A stretch of DNA of 64,000 bases. Source: Arthrobacter sp. Hiyo8 (GTDB taxonomy: Bacteria; Actinomycetota; Actinomycetes; Actinomycetales; Micrococcaceae). Of the stretch, positions 48,074 through 59,144 are shown piece by piece (positions within the stretch are counted from its first letter, which is position 1; every line of letters begins with the position of its first letter). The notes beneath the pieces are model-generated. The model ran no database searches and had not been told where the DNA came from. It worked only from the letters and a program-made list of their open reading frames with translations. Location: NCBI GenBank assembly GCA_001549895.1, contig AP014719.1, positions 3,720,001 to 3,784,000 on the forward strand, given 5' to 3'. The position numbers and the translations under genes were made by a program.

Positions 48074-49236
48074 GTGACAGCCATCGATACACTCGCAGTC
48101 CACGCCGGCCGGACGGGACTCACGGAGCAGGGCGTGCATGCCGTTCCCATCGACCTTTCAACCACTGCGCCTTTGCCTTCTGTCCACGACGGCGGCCTCG
48201 CCTACGAGCAGATGGCCACGGGCGGCGTGCCCCTCGACGGTCAGAGCACGGTGTACCAACGTCTCTGGAATCCTACGGTAGCCAGGTTCGAAGACGGCGT
48301 AGCGGCGCTCGAGGGCGCTGCGCAAGCTGTCGGTTTTGCCTCGGGGATGGCTGCGTTCAGCGCCGTGCTGCTCGCCGCCCAATCAGAAGGCAAGACGCAC
48401 GTGGTTGCGGTGCGGCCACTCTATGGCGGCACGGACCACGTCCTGGCCAGCGGCCTGCTGGGTAACCAGGTCACCTTCGTCAAGGCCGACGGCGTGCGGG
48501 ATGCCCTTCGTCCGGACACCGGCCTGGTGGTGGTGGAAACCCCGGCCAACCCGAGCCTGGATCTTGTGGACCTAAACCGCCTGGTGGCCGACGCCGCAGA
48601 CGTTCCGGTGCTCGTGGACAACACGTTCGCGACGCCGATCCTCCAGCAACCGCTCAAGCACGGCGTCGCGATGGTGCTCCACAGTGCCACGAAATTCCTG
48701 GGCGGCCACGGCGATGCCATGGGCGGCGTGGTGGCAACCAGTGCGGAGTGGGCCACGCGGCTGCGCCGGGTCCGTGCCGTGACGGGCGGCATCCTGACTC
48801 CTTGGCCCGCCTACCTGTTGCACCGCGGCCTGGCGACACTTCCCATCCGGGTGCGTGCCCAACAGGACCACGCCCACAAGATCGCGGCGGCGCTCGCGAG
48901 TCACGAACTCGTGGCCAAGGTGTACTACCCGGGCTTCCCGAGTGCGATCCACTGCACCTGGTCGGCACGCAGATGAGTGGTCCGGGCTCGTTGATCTCCT
49001 TCGATCTCGAGTCGGCCGAGCATGCGGAGCGCATTCCGGGCGCTGTCCGCCTCATCACCCACGCGGTATCGCTGGGCGGCATCGACACGCTGATCCAACA
49101 CCCCGCCGGATTGACCCACCGCCCGGTTGCCCCGGAGGCCAAGCCCCAGGCGCGCATGCTCAGGCTTTCCATCGGCTTGGAAGATCCCGCCGACATCATC
49201 GACGACCTGGTCCAGGCCCTCGAGTCCACCCGGTAG
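48074..49236 (+). CDS. Cys/Met metabolism PLP-dependent enzyme (one frame break)
   Basis: Trans-sulfuration family enzyme, 387 residues after restoring a G near 48932 (YYPGLPECDPLHLVGTQMSG). GTG 48074 follows AAGGAGA. Motifs: YQRLWNPTVARFEDGVAALEG, GFASGMAAF, ETPANPSLDLVDL, VLVDNTFATPILQQPL and the PLP lysine in VLHSATKFLGGHGDAMGG. It could be cystathionine gamma-synthase, gamma-lyase or methionine gamma-lyase. The divergent Lrp-type gene favours a catabolic lyase, by inference only. Confidence 0.88.
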
Positions 49237-49265
49237 GGCCCGCTACTTTCCCCGTCCGGCCGGGT

Positions 49266-50516
49266 TCAAGGAGCCGACGACGGCGAGCTGCGGCGCTGGG
49301 ATCGGTGCACGACGGCGGTGATCACCGCCGTCGTGCATCCCAAGGCGATGACCGTCCAGGCGAGTGCGGTCCACCCGAAAGCCTGGAAGGCGAGTCCGCC
49401 GGCCCAGCCAATAATGCTGGACCCCAGGTAGTAGGAGAGGTTATACAACGACGCTGCTTGCGCGCGGCCGCTCGTCGCGATGGTCCCGGTCCAGCCTGCT
49501 CCGATGCTGTGCGCGGCGAAAAAGCCGCCGGTAAAGACCACCAAGCCAGCCAGAACCGCGGCGAGGTTGTCCCACAGGGTGAGTCCCAGTCCGGCCGTCA
49601 TTGTCGCGATCCCGGCGAGCATGACCGTGCGGCGGCCGAATCTCATGGACAGTCCGGCTCCCCAGCGGGAGCTCACGGTTCCGGACAAGTAGGCCAGGAA
49701 AATCAGGCTGACCACGGTGGCGGGCAGTCCGAAGGGCGCGGCATGGAGGCGGAAGCCGAGGTAGTTGTAGACGGCCACGAAGCCGCCCATCAAGAGGAAC
49801 GCTTGAATGTATAGGGCCAGCAGCCGCGGATTAGCGGAATGGTCCGCCAACGTCTTCATGGCGCCGCGGAAACCTTCGGCCGAGCGTGGGGTGAAGCGGC
49901 GTGGCTTCGGGACCAGCAGCAGAAAGAGGGCGGCCGACGCCGTCGCCAGGATGGAGACCGCGAAGGCGGCGGCCCGCCAACCCCACAATTCACCGATGGG
50001 TCCCGCGAGCAAGCGGCCGGCAAGACCGCCGAGGGTGGTTCCGGCGACGTAGCTGCCGGCAGCGAGCGCGGCGTGCACTTTGTTGACTTCTTCATTCAAG
50101 TACGCGATGGCGATCGCCGGGATACCGCCGAGGGCCATGCCCTCCAGCGCCCGCAAAGCGAGGACAAGCGGAAAGGTGGGGGCCAGGGGGACGAGCAGGC
50201 CCAAGACGGTGGCCGCCGCGATTCCGATGGCCATGGCACGCACGCGGCCGATCTTGTCGGCGACGAAGGACCACGGCAATACCGTTGCCGCTAGGCCCAC
50301 CGTGGCCAAGGAAATCGTGAGCGCAGCCTCGGCCGCCGTGATGTGCAGCTCATTCGCCATGAGCGGCAAGACGGCCTGGGTGGAGTAGAGCTGCGCGAAG
50401 GTGGCCACGCCGGCGAGGGCCAGGCCGGCGAGGATCCGCCGGTACGCGGTGGAGCCCTTCAGATGGCCTTCCCAATCGGACTCTGCGAGGCTCTTGGGTG
50501 CTGCGTTTGTACTCAC
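49266..50516 (-). CDS. MFS transporter
   Basis: 416 residues, twelve helices. N-terminal LALAGVATFAQLYSTQAVLPLMANEL is typical of the YnfM/AraJ-like exporters. The loop has DKIGRVRAMAIGIAAATVLG. Divergent from the LysR gene at 50624, which is probably its regulator. Substrate unknown. Confidence 0.9.
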   Translation of the reverse strand: MSTNAAPKSLAESDWEGHLKGSTAYRRILAGLALAGVATFAQLYSTQAVLPLMANELHITAAEAALTISLATVGLAATVLPWSFVADKIGRVRAMAIGIAAATVLGLLVPLAPTFPLVLALRALEGMALGGIPAIAIAYLNEEVNKVHAALAAGSYVAGTTLGGLAGRLLAGPIGELWGWRAAAFAVSILATASAALFLLLVPKPRRFTPRSAEGFRGAMKTLADHSANPRLLALYIQAFLLMGGFVAVYNYLGFRLHAAPFGLPATVVSLIFLAYLSGTVSSRWGAGLSMRFGRRTVMLAGIATMTAGLGLTLWDNLAAVLAGLVVFTGGFFAAHSIGAGWTGTIATSGRAQAASLYNLSYYLGSSIIGWAGGLAFQAFGWTALAWTVIALGCTTAVITAVVHRSQRRSSPSSAP

Positions 50517-50623
50517 CCGTCCACAGTAGGGCGAGCATCAGTGATGACTCCAATGCATGATTCGCTTAATATTGATAGCGGACATGGATGGTTTTGAAGA
50601 GGTCGATCTGAGGGTGGACAAGC

Positions 50624-51597
50624 ATGGACATCGAACACAAGCAACTGGTCCAACTGCTGCCGTTGCTCCCCCTGCTGGCTGAGCTTGGCCGGACGGAACA
50701 TGTCACGGAGACGGCCGAGTTGCTCGGAGTACCCCAATCGACGGTGAGCCGGGCGCTGGCCGGGCAAGCGCCGTCGTCGGGACCGAGCTCCTTGTCCGTG
50801 AAGGCCGCGGAGTCCGGCTGACCCAGGCCGCCAAGACGCTGCTTCCCTATATCGAAGCGGCGCTCGCGGAATTCCAGGCGGGGCTGGATGTGGTCCGGCA
50901 CGAATCCGATGTTGTCCGCGGCAGAATCGCGGTGAGCTTCCAACACACATTCGGCGAGGCCACGTTGCCGCTGCTCATGAGCGCATTCCGGAGCCGGCAC
51001 CCTTTCACGGCTTTCGAGCTCAGCCAAGGAGCCCGTGCCGCCTGCCTTGAATCGCTCATCGCCGGTGACGCCGACTTCGCCTTGACGGCACCCGTGGCGG
51101 CTCCGGGCAGGAACCTCGGCTCGGCTTCTCTGTACCGCGAGCCGTTGCGGCTAGTGGTCCATCACCGCCATCAGTTGGCCCGGCGGCCCAGCGTGCGGCT
51201 CGCCGAGCTCAAGCATGAGCCGTTCGTTTCCATGGGACCCGGTTTCGGCCTGCGCTCGCTAACCGACGCGATCTTCCGGGACGCGGGCTTCCGCCCGAGG
51301 ACCGCTTTCGAGAGCCAGGACTCGCATACCATCCGAGGACTCGTGTCGGCCGGGCTGGGCTACAGCATCCTGCCGCCGGGAGGACTCGGGCCTGGACCAC
51401 AAGGTGTCCTTGATTCCACGGACCTGGGGTGGGTGGAGGTATCGCTCGACTCGGAGCTCGCATACCGGGAGATAGGGATTGCCTGGCGCGAACGGCGCAA
51501 GGAACCGGACCCCGTCAGGCTCTTCCGCGAACTCGTGCTTTCCGAAGGGCCTGGGCTGCTCGCAGGCCTCGTCAAAGCGCGATCCGGAACCCAATAG
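50624..51597 (+). CDS. LysR family transcriptional regulator (one frame break)
   Basis: 324 residues after restoring a C near 50761 (STVSRALARASAVVGTELLVREGRGVRLT). The N-terminal winged helix is followed by the periplasmic-binding-like effector domain (GRIAVSFQHTFGEATLPLLMSAFR, ADFALTAPVA, VSAGLGYSILPPGG). It is divergent from the MFS gene with 107 bases between starts. Confidence 0.9.
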
Positions 51598-51630
51598 GAC
51601 CACCCGTTGCCCCGCGCTAGGCTTTTGGAC

Positions 51631-52544
51631 GTGGAGACTGCAGAGAACAAAACCCCCCGGCCCGACGCAACGGTCATCGGGCTCGACATCGGCGGCACCA
51701 AGACCCGCGGTGTCCGGTTCGAAGACGGCAAACCGGTCCGCGACGAAAGCACCGGCAGCTCGAACGTCCAGAACGTGAGCCGCGAGACGGCGGCCAGGAA
51801 TCTCGCAGAGCTCTTCGCCATGATCGGCGGCGGCGACGTGGACCGGGTCCTTGCCGGGGCAGGCGGAATCGACACCGACGCCGATGCCCGCGCCCTCGCC
51901 GAGCTGATCGAACCCCATGTTCCAGGGGCGCAGGTCACGGTGGTCCACGATTCCCGGCTGCTACTGGCGGCAGGCCGGGCCAGCACGGGAGTGGCTGTCA
52001 TTGCCGGAACCGGATCCGCGGCCTGGGGCAAGAATGCCGAGGGGGAAGAAGCCCGTGCCGGGGCTGGGGCTTTCTCCTGGGCGATGAAGGCAGCGGATAC
52101 TGGCTGGGTAGGGAGGCGGTGCGCCACAGCCTCCGGCGCATGAACAAAGGGCTGGAACCGGATGGCCTCACAGCGGCCCTCCTGGAATCCTGCGGGGTGG
52201 ACGATCCCAACAAACTCATCGCGCTGTTCCACTCGGAGGACACCGACCGGCGGTACTGGGCCCAGCGCGCAACCGCCGTAGTCGAGACCGCGCGGGAAGG
52301 CCTCGAGATCAGCCGCCAACTCCTGGACCAGGCAGGACGGGATCTCGCGGAACTCGCGGCGCAAGCTGTCCGGCAACTCGGCCTTCCCGGACCGGTGATT
52401 CTTGGCGGCGGGCTCGGCATGAACGTGGAGCCTTTACAGTCCGCTTTCCGGGCGGGACTGGCCGCACACGGGATCACCGATGTCCGGGTCCTGGACCAGG
52501 AACCGGTTTTCGGTGTGCTGCGGATTGTCGCGGAGCTGCCCTAG
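51631..52544 (+). CDS. BadF/BadG/BcrA-type ATPase, N-acetylglucosamine-kinase-like (one frame break)
   Basis: ASKHA-fold kinase of 304 residues. N-terminal phosphate motif VIGLDIGGTKTRGVRF, then LAGAGGIDTDADARAL, VVHDSRLLLAA and AGTGSAAWG. Restoring a G near 52061 gives AGGWGFLLGDEGSGYWLGREA, a family signature. The C-terminal part ends VILGGGLGMNVEPL and FGVLRIVAEL. GTG 51631 was chosen; TTG 51607 is possible. Such proteins phosphorylate N-acetylglucosamine or glucosamine, but the exact sugar is not shown. Confidence 0.87.
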
Positions 52545-52553
52545 CCGGGACCG

Positions 52554-53608
52554 TTAGTCAGTAGCCCTGTTCCGGGACCTCGGCTTGAGCTGGACCCCTG
52601 GCATAGGCGGTGCGGGGATGCGCCCGGCTTCCGCTCCGGCGTCGGGCCCGTGGCCATGGATCCAACCGAAGCGCGCATTACGGGCGTCCTCGTCGCTCAG
52701 GAGCGCCTGGGCTTCCCAATCTTCGCGGGCCTGCGCCACTTCCTCGTGCGTCCGGCCCACGAAGTTCCACCACATCAGGATGTCCTCTTCGAAGGGTTCA
52801 CCGCCCAGGAGCATGAAGCGGGTTCCCGGGCTGCGTCGAGGCGGAGCGATTCCCGGCCCATGCCGAGGAATGCCAAGGGGCCGGGGTCGACTTCCTGGCC
52901 GTCGATCATCGCGGAACCGTCCAGGACCAGCACCGCATGCTCGAAATCGGGATTCAGAGGTAACTCGACGGCGCCCGAGGCTGAGACTTCCACGCCGACA
53001 ATCGGGCTGAACATGACCGCGGGGGAGCGCTGTCCGGCGAACTCTCCCACGAGAACAGTGGCCCTGAAACCGTCCGCCACGACCACCGGCAGGTCGACGA
53101 TCTGCTGGAACGACGGCGCACGGTGCCTCACGGCGTCGGGCAAAGCAACCCACAACTGCAGGCCCCGGGACAGCGGCAGGAGGTCGCCGCCGTCGGGCGC
53201 GTCCGGGTCGAGTCCTGCCGGCGGGACACCGAACTCGGAATGCGAAATGCCGCGACCGGCCGTCATGATGTTCAACTGCCCGGGACGGACCAGCACGTCG
53301 CTTCCGACGCTGTCGCGGTGCCGCACCTCGCCCTGGAGGGGCCACGTGACCGTCTGAAGTCCCATGTGCGGGTGGGGAAGGACGCTCATCGCGATGCGGT
53401 CCGGGCCGAAGCTGTCCAGGAAGCACCAGGCTCCAACCGTCGGCATTCCGCGTTGGGGGAGGGTGCGCGAGACGTTCATGGCCCGGACGCCGCCGAGGGG
53501 AACCTCGCGGGCCGGCCAGAGCTGTACAAAAGGTCCTTGCCCGGGATGTCCGGCCGGGCAGACTTCCTGGGACGGGCCGTTTCCAAGTTGGTCACAATAC
53601 AACTCCAT
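52554..53608 (-). CDS. Pirin family protein (one frame break)
   Basis: Bicupin metalloprotein of 351 residues. The N-terminal cupin has GAWCFLDSFGPD and HPHMGLQTVTW, then GRGISHSEF, which supply the metal-binding His and Glu residues of pirin. The C-terminal cupin includes AVLVLDGSAMIDG. One lost base near 52826 joins GTRFMLLGGEPFEEDILMWW and WNFVGRTHEEVAQAREDW. Some pirins are quercetinases; others are regulators. Divergent from the NUDIX gene. Confidence 0.9.
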
Positions 53609-53651
53609 GTGCTGAACAGTGTTCCCTCCAGCTTAGGCCTAGGCTGGCTCC

Positions 53652-54109
53652 ATGAGCATGCAGTTCGACACCCGCCCGGCCGCGTACGGAGTGGTCATCC
53701 GCGACGGAGCGATCCTTCTCGCCTATTGGAAGCAAGACGGCAAGGAAGGCTGGACCCTCCCCGGGGAGGCCTGGATTTGGGGGAGCATCCAGTCGACGGT
53801 TGCCGCCGCGAGATCCAGGAGGAAACCGGATACGACGCCGACATCGGAGCGATGCTCGGCATCGACGTCGGCCACTGGCCGGGTGAGGAGCGGCTGGACG
53901 GATCAGGCCGTGATTTCCAGGCAATCCGGCTGGTCTACGAGGCAAGCATCACGGGCGGCGAATTGACCCACGAGATTGACGGCAGCACTACCCACGCCGC
54001 CTGGGTGCCGCTGGGCAAGGTTCCCGGACTGAACCGGGTGTCACTGGTGGACATCGGCCTCCGCCTGCTCAGTGAGCGTCCCCTCAACGGAAAACTGCAG
54101 ACGCCCTGA
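53652..54109 (+). CDS. NUDIX hydrolase (one frame break)
   Basis: 152 residues. Restoring a G in the run at 53763-53766 gives an intact Nudix box: GGGLDLGEHPVDGCRREIQEETGYD. The N-terminus AAYGVVIRDGAILLAYWKQ is the first strand pair of the fold. It hydrolyses a nucleoside diphosphate linked to another moiety; substrate unknown. ATG 53652. Confidence 0.88.
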
Positions 54110-54246
54110 GCATTGCCGATTCATTACGGTCTTCGCGCCTGCACTGACATCGTCGGTGGTGCTGGTTAGGCTGTAGAACATCAGTTCGCTGTTGATTGAG
54201 TTCCATCGTTGATATTTGCGGCCCAAGAAGTTAGGTAAGCCCCGGA

Positions 54247-55331
54247 ATGGCTGAAGCCATGATTGAGTTCCAGAGCGTCACCAAGCAGTATCAGGGCGGA
54301 CAACCCGCTGTTGATGGATTGAGCATGTCCATCGACAAGGGTGCCATCACCGTGTTCGTCGGACCCTCGGGCTGCGGAAAGACCACGTCCCTGCGGATGA
54401 TCAACCGCATGGTAGAGCCCACCTCGGGCACCATCACCGTGGCCGGCAAGGATGTCTCGAACGAACCTGCCGCCCAGTTGCGCCGCTCCATGGGTTACGT
54501 CATGCAGTCCTCAGGACTCATGCCGCACCGCTCCGTGCTGGACAACATTGCCACCGTTCCGCGGCTCAACGGCGTTTCCAGGGCGGCAGCCCGCAAACGC
54601 GCGGAAGAACTGCTCGACGTCGTCGGCCTGGCTTCCGTGCTCGGCAAGCGGTACCCGTCCCAATTGTCCGGCGGCCAGCAGCAGCGCGTCGGCGTGGCGC
54701 GAGCGCTCGCAGCCGACCCGCCCGTGCTGCTCATGGACGAGCCCTTCAGCGCGGTGGACCCGGTGGTCCGCGACGAACTCCAGCAGGAACTCCTCCGGCT
54801 CCAGCGCGAACTGGCCAAGACGATTGTTTTCGTTACCCACGACATCGATGAGGCCACCGTGCTCGGCGACAAAGTGGCCGTTTTCGCCGTCGGGGGCAAA
54901 CTGGCGCAATACGCGGCACCCGAAGAGATCCTCCGGGCACCCGCCAATGACTTCGTGGCCTCGTTCGTTGGCCGTGACAGGGGATTCCGGCACCTTTCCT
55001 TCAACGGCGCCGATGCTGTTCCGGTGCATCCGGTCAAGACCGTGGAAGCCCCGCACGTTGCCGCGGGCAGCACCGAATGGGCGCTGGTGCTCGACGGCGA
55101 CTCCCGGCCTATGGGATGGGCTTCACCACGCGACGGCGCCGGGCTGATTCCCGGTGGGTCCTTGTTCCGGCGCGGAGACACGCTCCGCAGGGCGCTGGAT
55201 GCCGCGTTGTCCTCGCCTTCCGGCCTTGGCGTGGTGGTGGACGACGACGGGCGGCTCGAGGGGGTCCTCAAAGCCGATGAAGTGCTGGCGCTCATCGAAC
55301 AGACCCGGCACAACCGGGAGGACGCCCCTGA
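54247..55331 (+). CDS. Osmoprotectant ABC transporter, ATP-binding protein (one frame break at the end)
   Basis: OpuCA/ProV-like ATPase of 361 residues energising glycine betaine, carnitine or choline uptake. Walker A VFVGPSGCGKTT, signature QLSGGQQQRVGVARAL, Walker B VLLMDEPFSAVD, H-loop FVTHDIDEA. The C-terminal region has CBS-like sequence (GRLEGVLKADEVLALIEQ). As read, the frame continues 220 codons over the permease gene. Restoring one C at 55325-55328 creates a TGA at 55329-55331 that overlaps the permease ATG, the normal operon arrangement. First of four coupled genes. Confidence 0.93.
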
Positions 55332-56053
55332 TGGAATGGTTCCTGGCGAACAGCGGCATGGTCTTCGAACGGGCTGGCGAGCACCTTGTCCTGGCTTTGA
55401 TTCCCATGGTTCTGGGTCTGCTCATTGCGGTGCCCTTGGGGCAACTGGCCCGCCGGAACCGTACCCTCAGGACCGTGGTCACTACAGCAAGTTCCCTGCT
55501 GTACACCATTCCCTCATTGGCGCTTTTCATCATCCTGCCGCCGATCCTCGGAACCCGGATCCTGGATCCACTCAACGTGGTGGTTGCCCTCACCATGTAC
55601 GCCGTTGCCCTGCTCGTGCGGGCTGCCATGGACGCCTTCGACTCCGTGGACGACGACCTCCGCATGGCGGCAGTGTCCATGGGATTCAAGCCGACCGCAC
55701 GGTTCCTCCAGATCGACCTTCCGCTTTCCTTGCCTGTGCTTTTTGCGGGCCTGCGCGTGGTGTCCGTCAGCAATATCTCCCTCGTCAGCGTCGCCGCGCT
55801 TCTAGGCGTCGGGAACCTGGGAATGCTGTTCACCGACGGGCTGCAGCGGGCGTTCGTCACGGAGGTGGTGATCGGCATCATCGCGATTCTCCTGCTTGCC
55901 CTCGTCATGGACACGTTCCTGGTCCTGCTCGAGAAGCTGCTGACCCCCTGGACGCGGGCGAGCGCCGCAACCACCAGACAGGATGGCAAAGCCGACAGTA
56001 AAGCGGCCCAGTTCATCGCGGATGCCGAGATCCACGGGGAGGCCGCCCGATGA
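55331..56053 (+). CDS. Osmoprotectant ABC transporter, permease
   Basis: OpuCB/ProW-type permease of 240 residues with about five helices. The cytoplasmic coupling motif is MAAVSMGFKPTARFLQIDLPLSLPVLFAGLRV (EAA-like loop). Starts ATG 55331 and ends overlapping the second permease by four bases. Unbroken. Confidence 0.92.
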   Translation: MEWFLANSGMVFERAGEHLVLALIPMVLGLLIAVPLGQLARRNRTLRTVVTTASSLLYTIPSLALFIILPPILGTRILDPLNVVVALTMYAVALLVRAAMDAFDSVDDDLRMAAVSMGFKPTARFLQIDLPLSLPVLFAGLRVVSVSNISLVSVAALLGVGNLGMLFTDGLQRAFVTEVVIGIIAILLLALVMDTFLVLLEKLLTPWTRASAATTRQDGKADSKAAQFIADAEIHGEAAR

Positions 56054-56792
56054 GCAACATCTTCGTTGACACCCTCGCTTGGCTCACGGATCCGGTCCAC
56101 TGGTCAGGAAGCGGCGGAATCGCCACAAGGCTCTTGGAACACCTGCAGTACTCCGGGCTGGTCCTCGTAATTGCCGCGGCGATCGCCGTGCCCGTGGGCC
56201 TCTTCATCGGCCACACGGGACACGGACGCGTGGTCGCCGTCGCGTTCGCCGGGCCTTGCGGGCACTTCCGACCCTCGGCCTGCTTGTCCTCTTTGCCCTG
56301 TTGGCTGGAAGCGGACTCATGCCCCGGTTTGGGCCTCGTCATCTTGACAGTGCCACCGCTCTTGGCCGGGACCTACGCCGGGATTTCCAGCGTGGATCCA
56401 AAGGTGGTTGACGGGGCCGGGCCATGGGCATGACGGAACTGCAGATCTTGTTCCGGGTAGAGCTGCCCAACGGACTCCAGGTCATGTTCGGCGGCATCCG
56501 CACGGCGGTCCTTCAGGTCATCGCGACGGTTTCCGTGGTGGCATACCTTCCGCTGGGCGGCCTGGGGCGTTATCTTTTTGACGGATTGGTCCTTCAGGAC
56601 TTCCCCCGCATGCTCGGCGGGTCACTGCTCATCGCGGCGTTGGCAATCGCCGTCGACCTCGTTCTGGCCGTGGCGCAGAGGATCCTCCTCCCGCCCGGAC
56701 TTTCCATCGATTCCAGCGGCGGCCACAAGGCCGCCGGAGATCTCGCAGCCGCCGCACCGGCGGGGGCTGCCGTTCAAGGAGGTACCGCATGA
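56050..56792 (+). CDS. Osmoprotectant ABC transporter, second permease (four lost bases)
   Basis: OpuCD-type permease, 248 residues after restoring bases near 56252, 56323, 56334 and 56417. Helices include HLQYSGLVLVIAAAIAVPVGL, TLGLLVLFALLAGSGL and LVILTVPPLLAGTYAGI. The coupling loop is DGARAMGMTELQILFRVELPNGLQVMFGG. It overlaps both neighbours by four bases. The density of breaks here is the highest in the operon, yet the restored protein aligns with its partner permease. Confidence 0.88.
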
Positions 56793-57731
56793 AGCAACCC
56801 GTCACCCTGACCCGCCGCGGGCTCGGCGGCCTGGCGGCCGGAGTCGGCATTGCGCTTGCACTCAGCGCATGTGGCGGCAGCCCGCTGTCCAGCCCGTCCA
56901 CCAACGCCCCCTCCGGGGCCGGCGGCTCGCTTACGGTGGGCTCGGCAGATTTCCCGAGAGCCAGGTCATCGCCGAAATCTACGCCGGAGCACTGAACGCC
57001 GCCGGCGTTACCGCTACGACGAAGCCCAATATCGGATCCCGCGAGATCTACTTCAAGGCCGTACAGGACGGTTCGATCGATCTCGCCCCTGACTACTCCG
57101 GAAACCTGTTGTCCTACCTGGACACGAATGCCACGCAGGTATCGGCCGATGATGTCTACAAGGCGCTGCCCGGGAAGCTTCCGCAGGGCTTGGGAGTGCT
57201 CGATCCCGCCAAGGCTGAGGACAAGGACGCCATGGTTGTCACGAAGGCCACGGCGGAGAAGTACCAGCTCAAGTCCATCGAGGACCTCGCCAAGGTCTGT
57301 GGGGACCTCACGATGGCAGCACCGCAACCTTTGAGACCCGCGCCTACGGGTTCCCTGGCCTCAAAGCCAACTACAACTGCGTGCTCAAGGGCCTGAAGCC
57401 GTTCAGCGACGGCGGCGGGAACCTCACGCTGCAGGCCCTGCTGACCAATGATGTCCAGGTTGCCGACATCTACACCACCACGCCGTCCATCCAGGACAAC
57501 GCCCTGGTGGTCCTGGATGATCCCAAGAACAACTTCAAGGCCCAGCAGGTCCTCCCGCTGTACAACATGGCCAAGATGACGGACAAGGCGAAGGCAGCCC
57601 TCAACAACGTTTCGAAGATCCTCACCACGGACGACCTCATCAACCTGAACCGCGCGGTCAGTGGCAACCAAAAGCAGAATCCAAAGGACGCTGCAGCCGC
57701 TTGGCTCAAGGACAAAGGGATCGTGAAGTAG
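56789..57731 (+). CDS. Osmoprotectant ABC transporter, substrate-binding lipoprotein (two frame breaks)
   Basis: OpuCC/ProX-like extracytoplasmic binding protein, 314 residues. An N-terminal signal with an Arg pair (TLTRRGLGGLAAGVGIALALSAC) ends in the lipobox LSAC. Lost bases near 56954 and 57324 restore SADFPESQVIAEIYAGAL and TMAAPATFETRAYGFPGL. Middle motif: GSIDLAPDYSGNLL. It is the last gene of the operon, followed by a strong hairpin. Confidence 0.92.
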
Positions 57732-57772
57732 CTTTCCCAAGCAGTGCCCGGCGGCGGAGGCCCCGGCTAAGG

Positions 57773-57816
57773 ACGACGGCGGCGAGGAACCCTGGTGTGG
57801 GCCTCGCCGCCGTCGT
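57773..57816 (+). terminator. Terminator after the osmoprotectant operon
   Basis: Perfect 15-bp stem ACGACGGCGGCGAGG/CCTCGCCGCCGTCGT with a 14-base loop and a short T pair after. It begins 41 bases after the operon stop. Confidence 0.85.
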
Positions 57817-57873
57817 TCCCAATGTGAGTGATGTCTCAACGGAAGTACATCCCCGGTGTGGCATATTTGATGA

Positions 57874-59094
57874 ATGGCAGAATTCAAGCAGTCCACCAAG
57901 CTTCATAATGTCCTTTACGACATCCGTGGACCGATTCTTCAGGCCGCCCAGCAGATGGAGGCAGAGGGTCACCGCATCCTCAAACTGAATATCGGAAACC
58001 CGGCACCGTTCGGATTTGAAGCGCCGGACGCGATCTTGGTGGACATGATCCGCCACCTGCCGCATGCCCAGGGATACAGCGATTCGCGCGGAATTTTCTC
58101 GGCCCGTACCGCCGTCTCGCAGTACTACCAGACCCGCGGCATCCAAAACATCCACGTTGACGACATCTACCTTGGCAACGGCGTCAGCGAGCTCATCACC
58201 ATGTCCCTCATGGCCTTGCTGGAGGTGGGGGATGAGATCCTCATTCCCACTCCCGACTACCCGCTCTGGACCGCCTCGGTGGCACTTGCCGGCGGCCGTC
58301 CGGTCCACTATCTGTGCGACGAGGAATCGGGCTGGCAGCCGGACCTCGAGGACATGGAATCGAAGATCACGCCTCAAACCAAGGGCATCGTGGTCATCAA
58401 CCCCAACAACCCCACGGGTGCCGTGTACCCGGAGGAAACCCTCAAGAAGATCGTGGCCCTCGCTGAAAAGCATGGACTCGTTGTGTTCGCCGACGAGATC
58501 TACGAGAAGATCCTCTACGAAGACGCTGTCCACGTGAATCTTGCCGGACTCACCGGCGACGATGTCCTCTGCCTGACGTTCAGCGGATTGTCCAAGGCCT
58601 ACCGGGTATGTGGCTACCGCGCCGGCTGGATGGCGATCTCCGGCCCCAAGAAAGACGCCGCAGACTACCTCGAGGGCATCAACCTGCTGGCCAACATGCG
58701 CCTTTGCGCCAACGTGCCGGCCCAGCATGCCATCCAGACCGCCCTCGGTGGCCACCAAAGCATCAACGATCTCATCTTGCCCGGCGGCAGGCTCCTCGAA
58801 CAGCGGAACAAGGCCTACGATCTGCTCAACGCCATCCCCGGTGTCAGCACACAACAGGCCAGGGGTGCCCTCTATCTGTTCCCGAAGTTGGACCCCGAGG
58901 TCTATCACATCCGCGACGACGAGAAATTCGTCCTCGACCTGCTCAAGGAACAAAAAATCCTCGTCTCACACGGACGCGCCTTCAACTGGGTGCGGCCTGA
59001 CCACTTCCGCATGGTGACCTTGCCGAACGTCAAGGATATTGAAGAAGCGATTGGACGCATGGCGGACTTCCTCGGGCGGTACCAAGGCAACTAG
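57874..59094 (+). CDS. PLP-dependent aminotransferase, AlaA type
   Basis: Fold-type I aminotransferase of 406 residues, closely resembling glutamate-pyruvate aminotransferase AlaA. Motifs: LKLNIGNPAPFGFEAPD, ILIPTPDYPLWTASV, GIVVINPNNPTGAVYP, VFADEIYEKI and the PLP-lysine region FSGLSKAYRVCGYRAGWM. Unbroken. It probably supplies alanine from pyruvate. ATG 57874. Confidence 0.93.
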   Translation: MAEFKQSTKLHNVLYDIRGPILQAAQQMEAEGHRILKLNIGNPAPFGFEAPDAILVDMIRHLPHAQGYSDSRGIFSARTAVSQYYQTRGIQNIHVDDIYLGNGVSELITMSLMALLEVGDEILIPTPDYPLWTASVALAGGRPVHYLCDEESGWQPDLEDMESKITPQTKGIVVINPNNPTGAVYPEETLKKIVALAEKHGLVVFADEIYEKILYEDAVHVNLAGLTGDDVLCLTFSGLSKAYRVCGYRAGWMAISGPKKDAADYLEGINLLANMRLCANVPAQHAIQTALGGHQSINDLILPGGRLLEQRNKAYDLLNAIPGVSTQQARGALYLFPKLDPEVYHIRDDEKFVLDLLKEQKILVSHGRAFNWVRPDHFRMVTLPNVKDIEEAIGRMADFLGRYQGN

Positions 59095-59144
59095 CCTGTT
59101 GTGCAAGCCGCGACGAATGCGGCCGGACCAGAGGGGACATCGAC

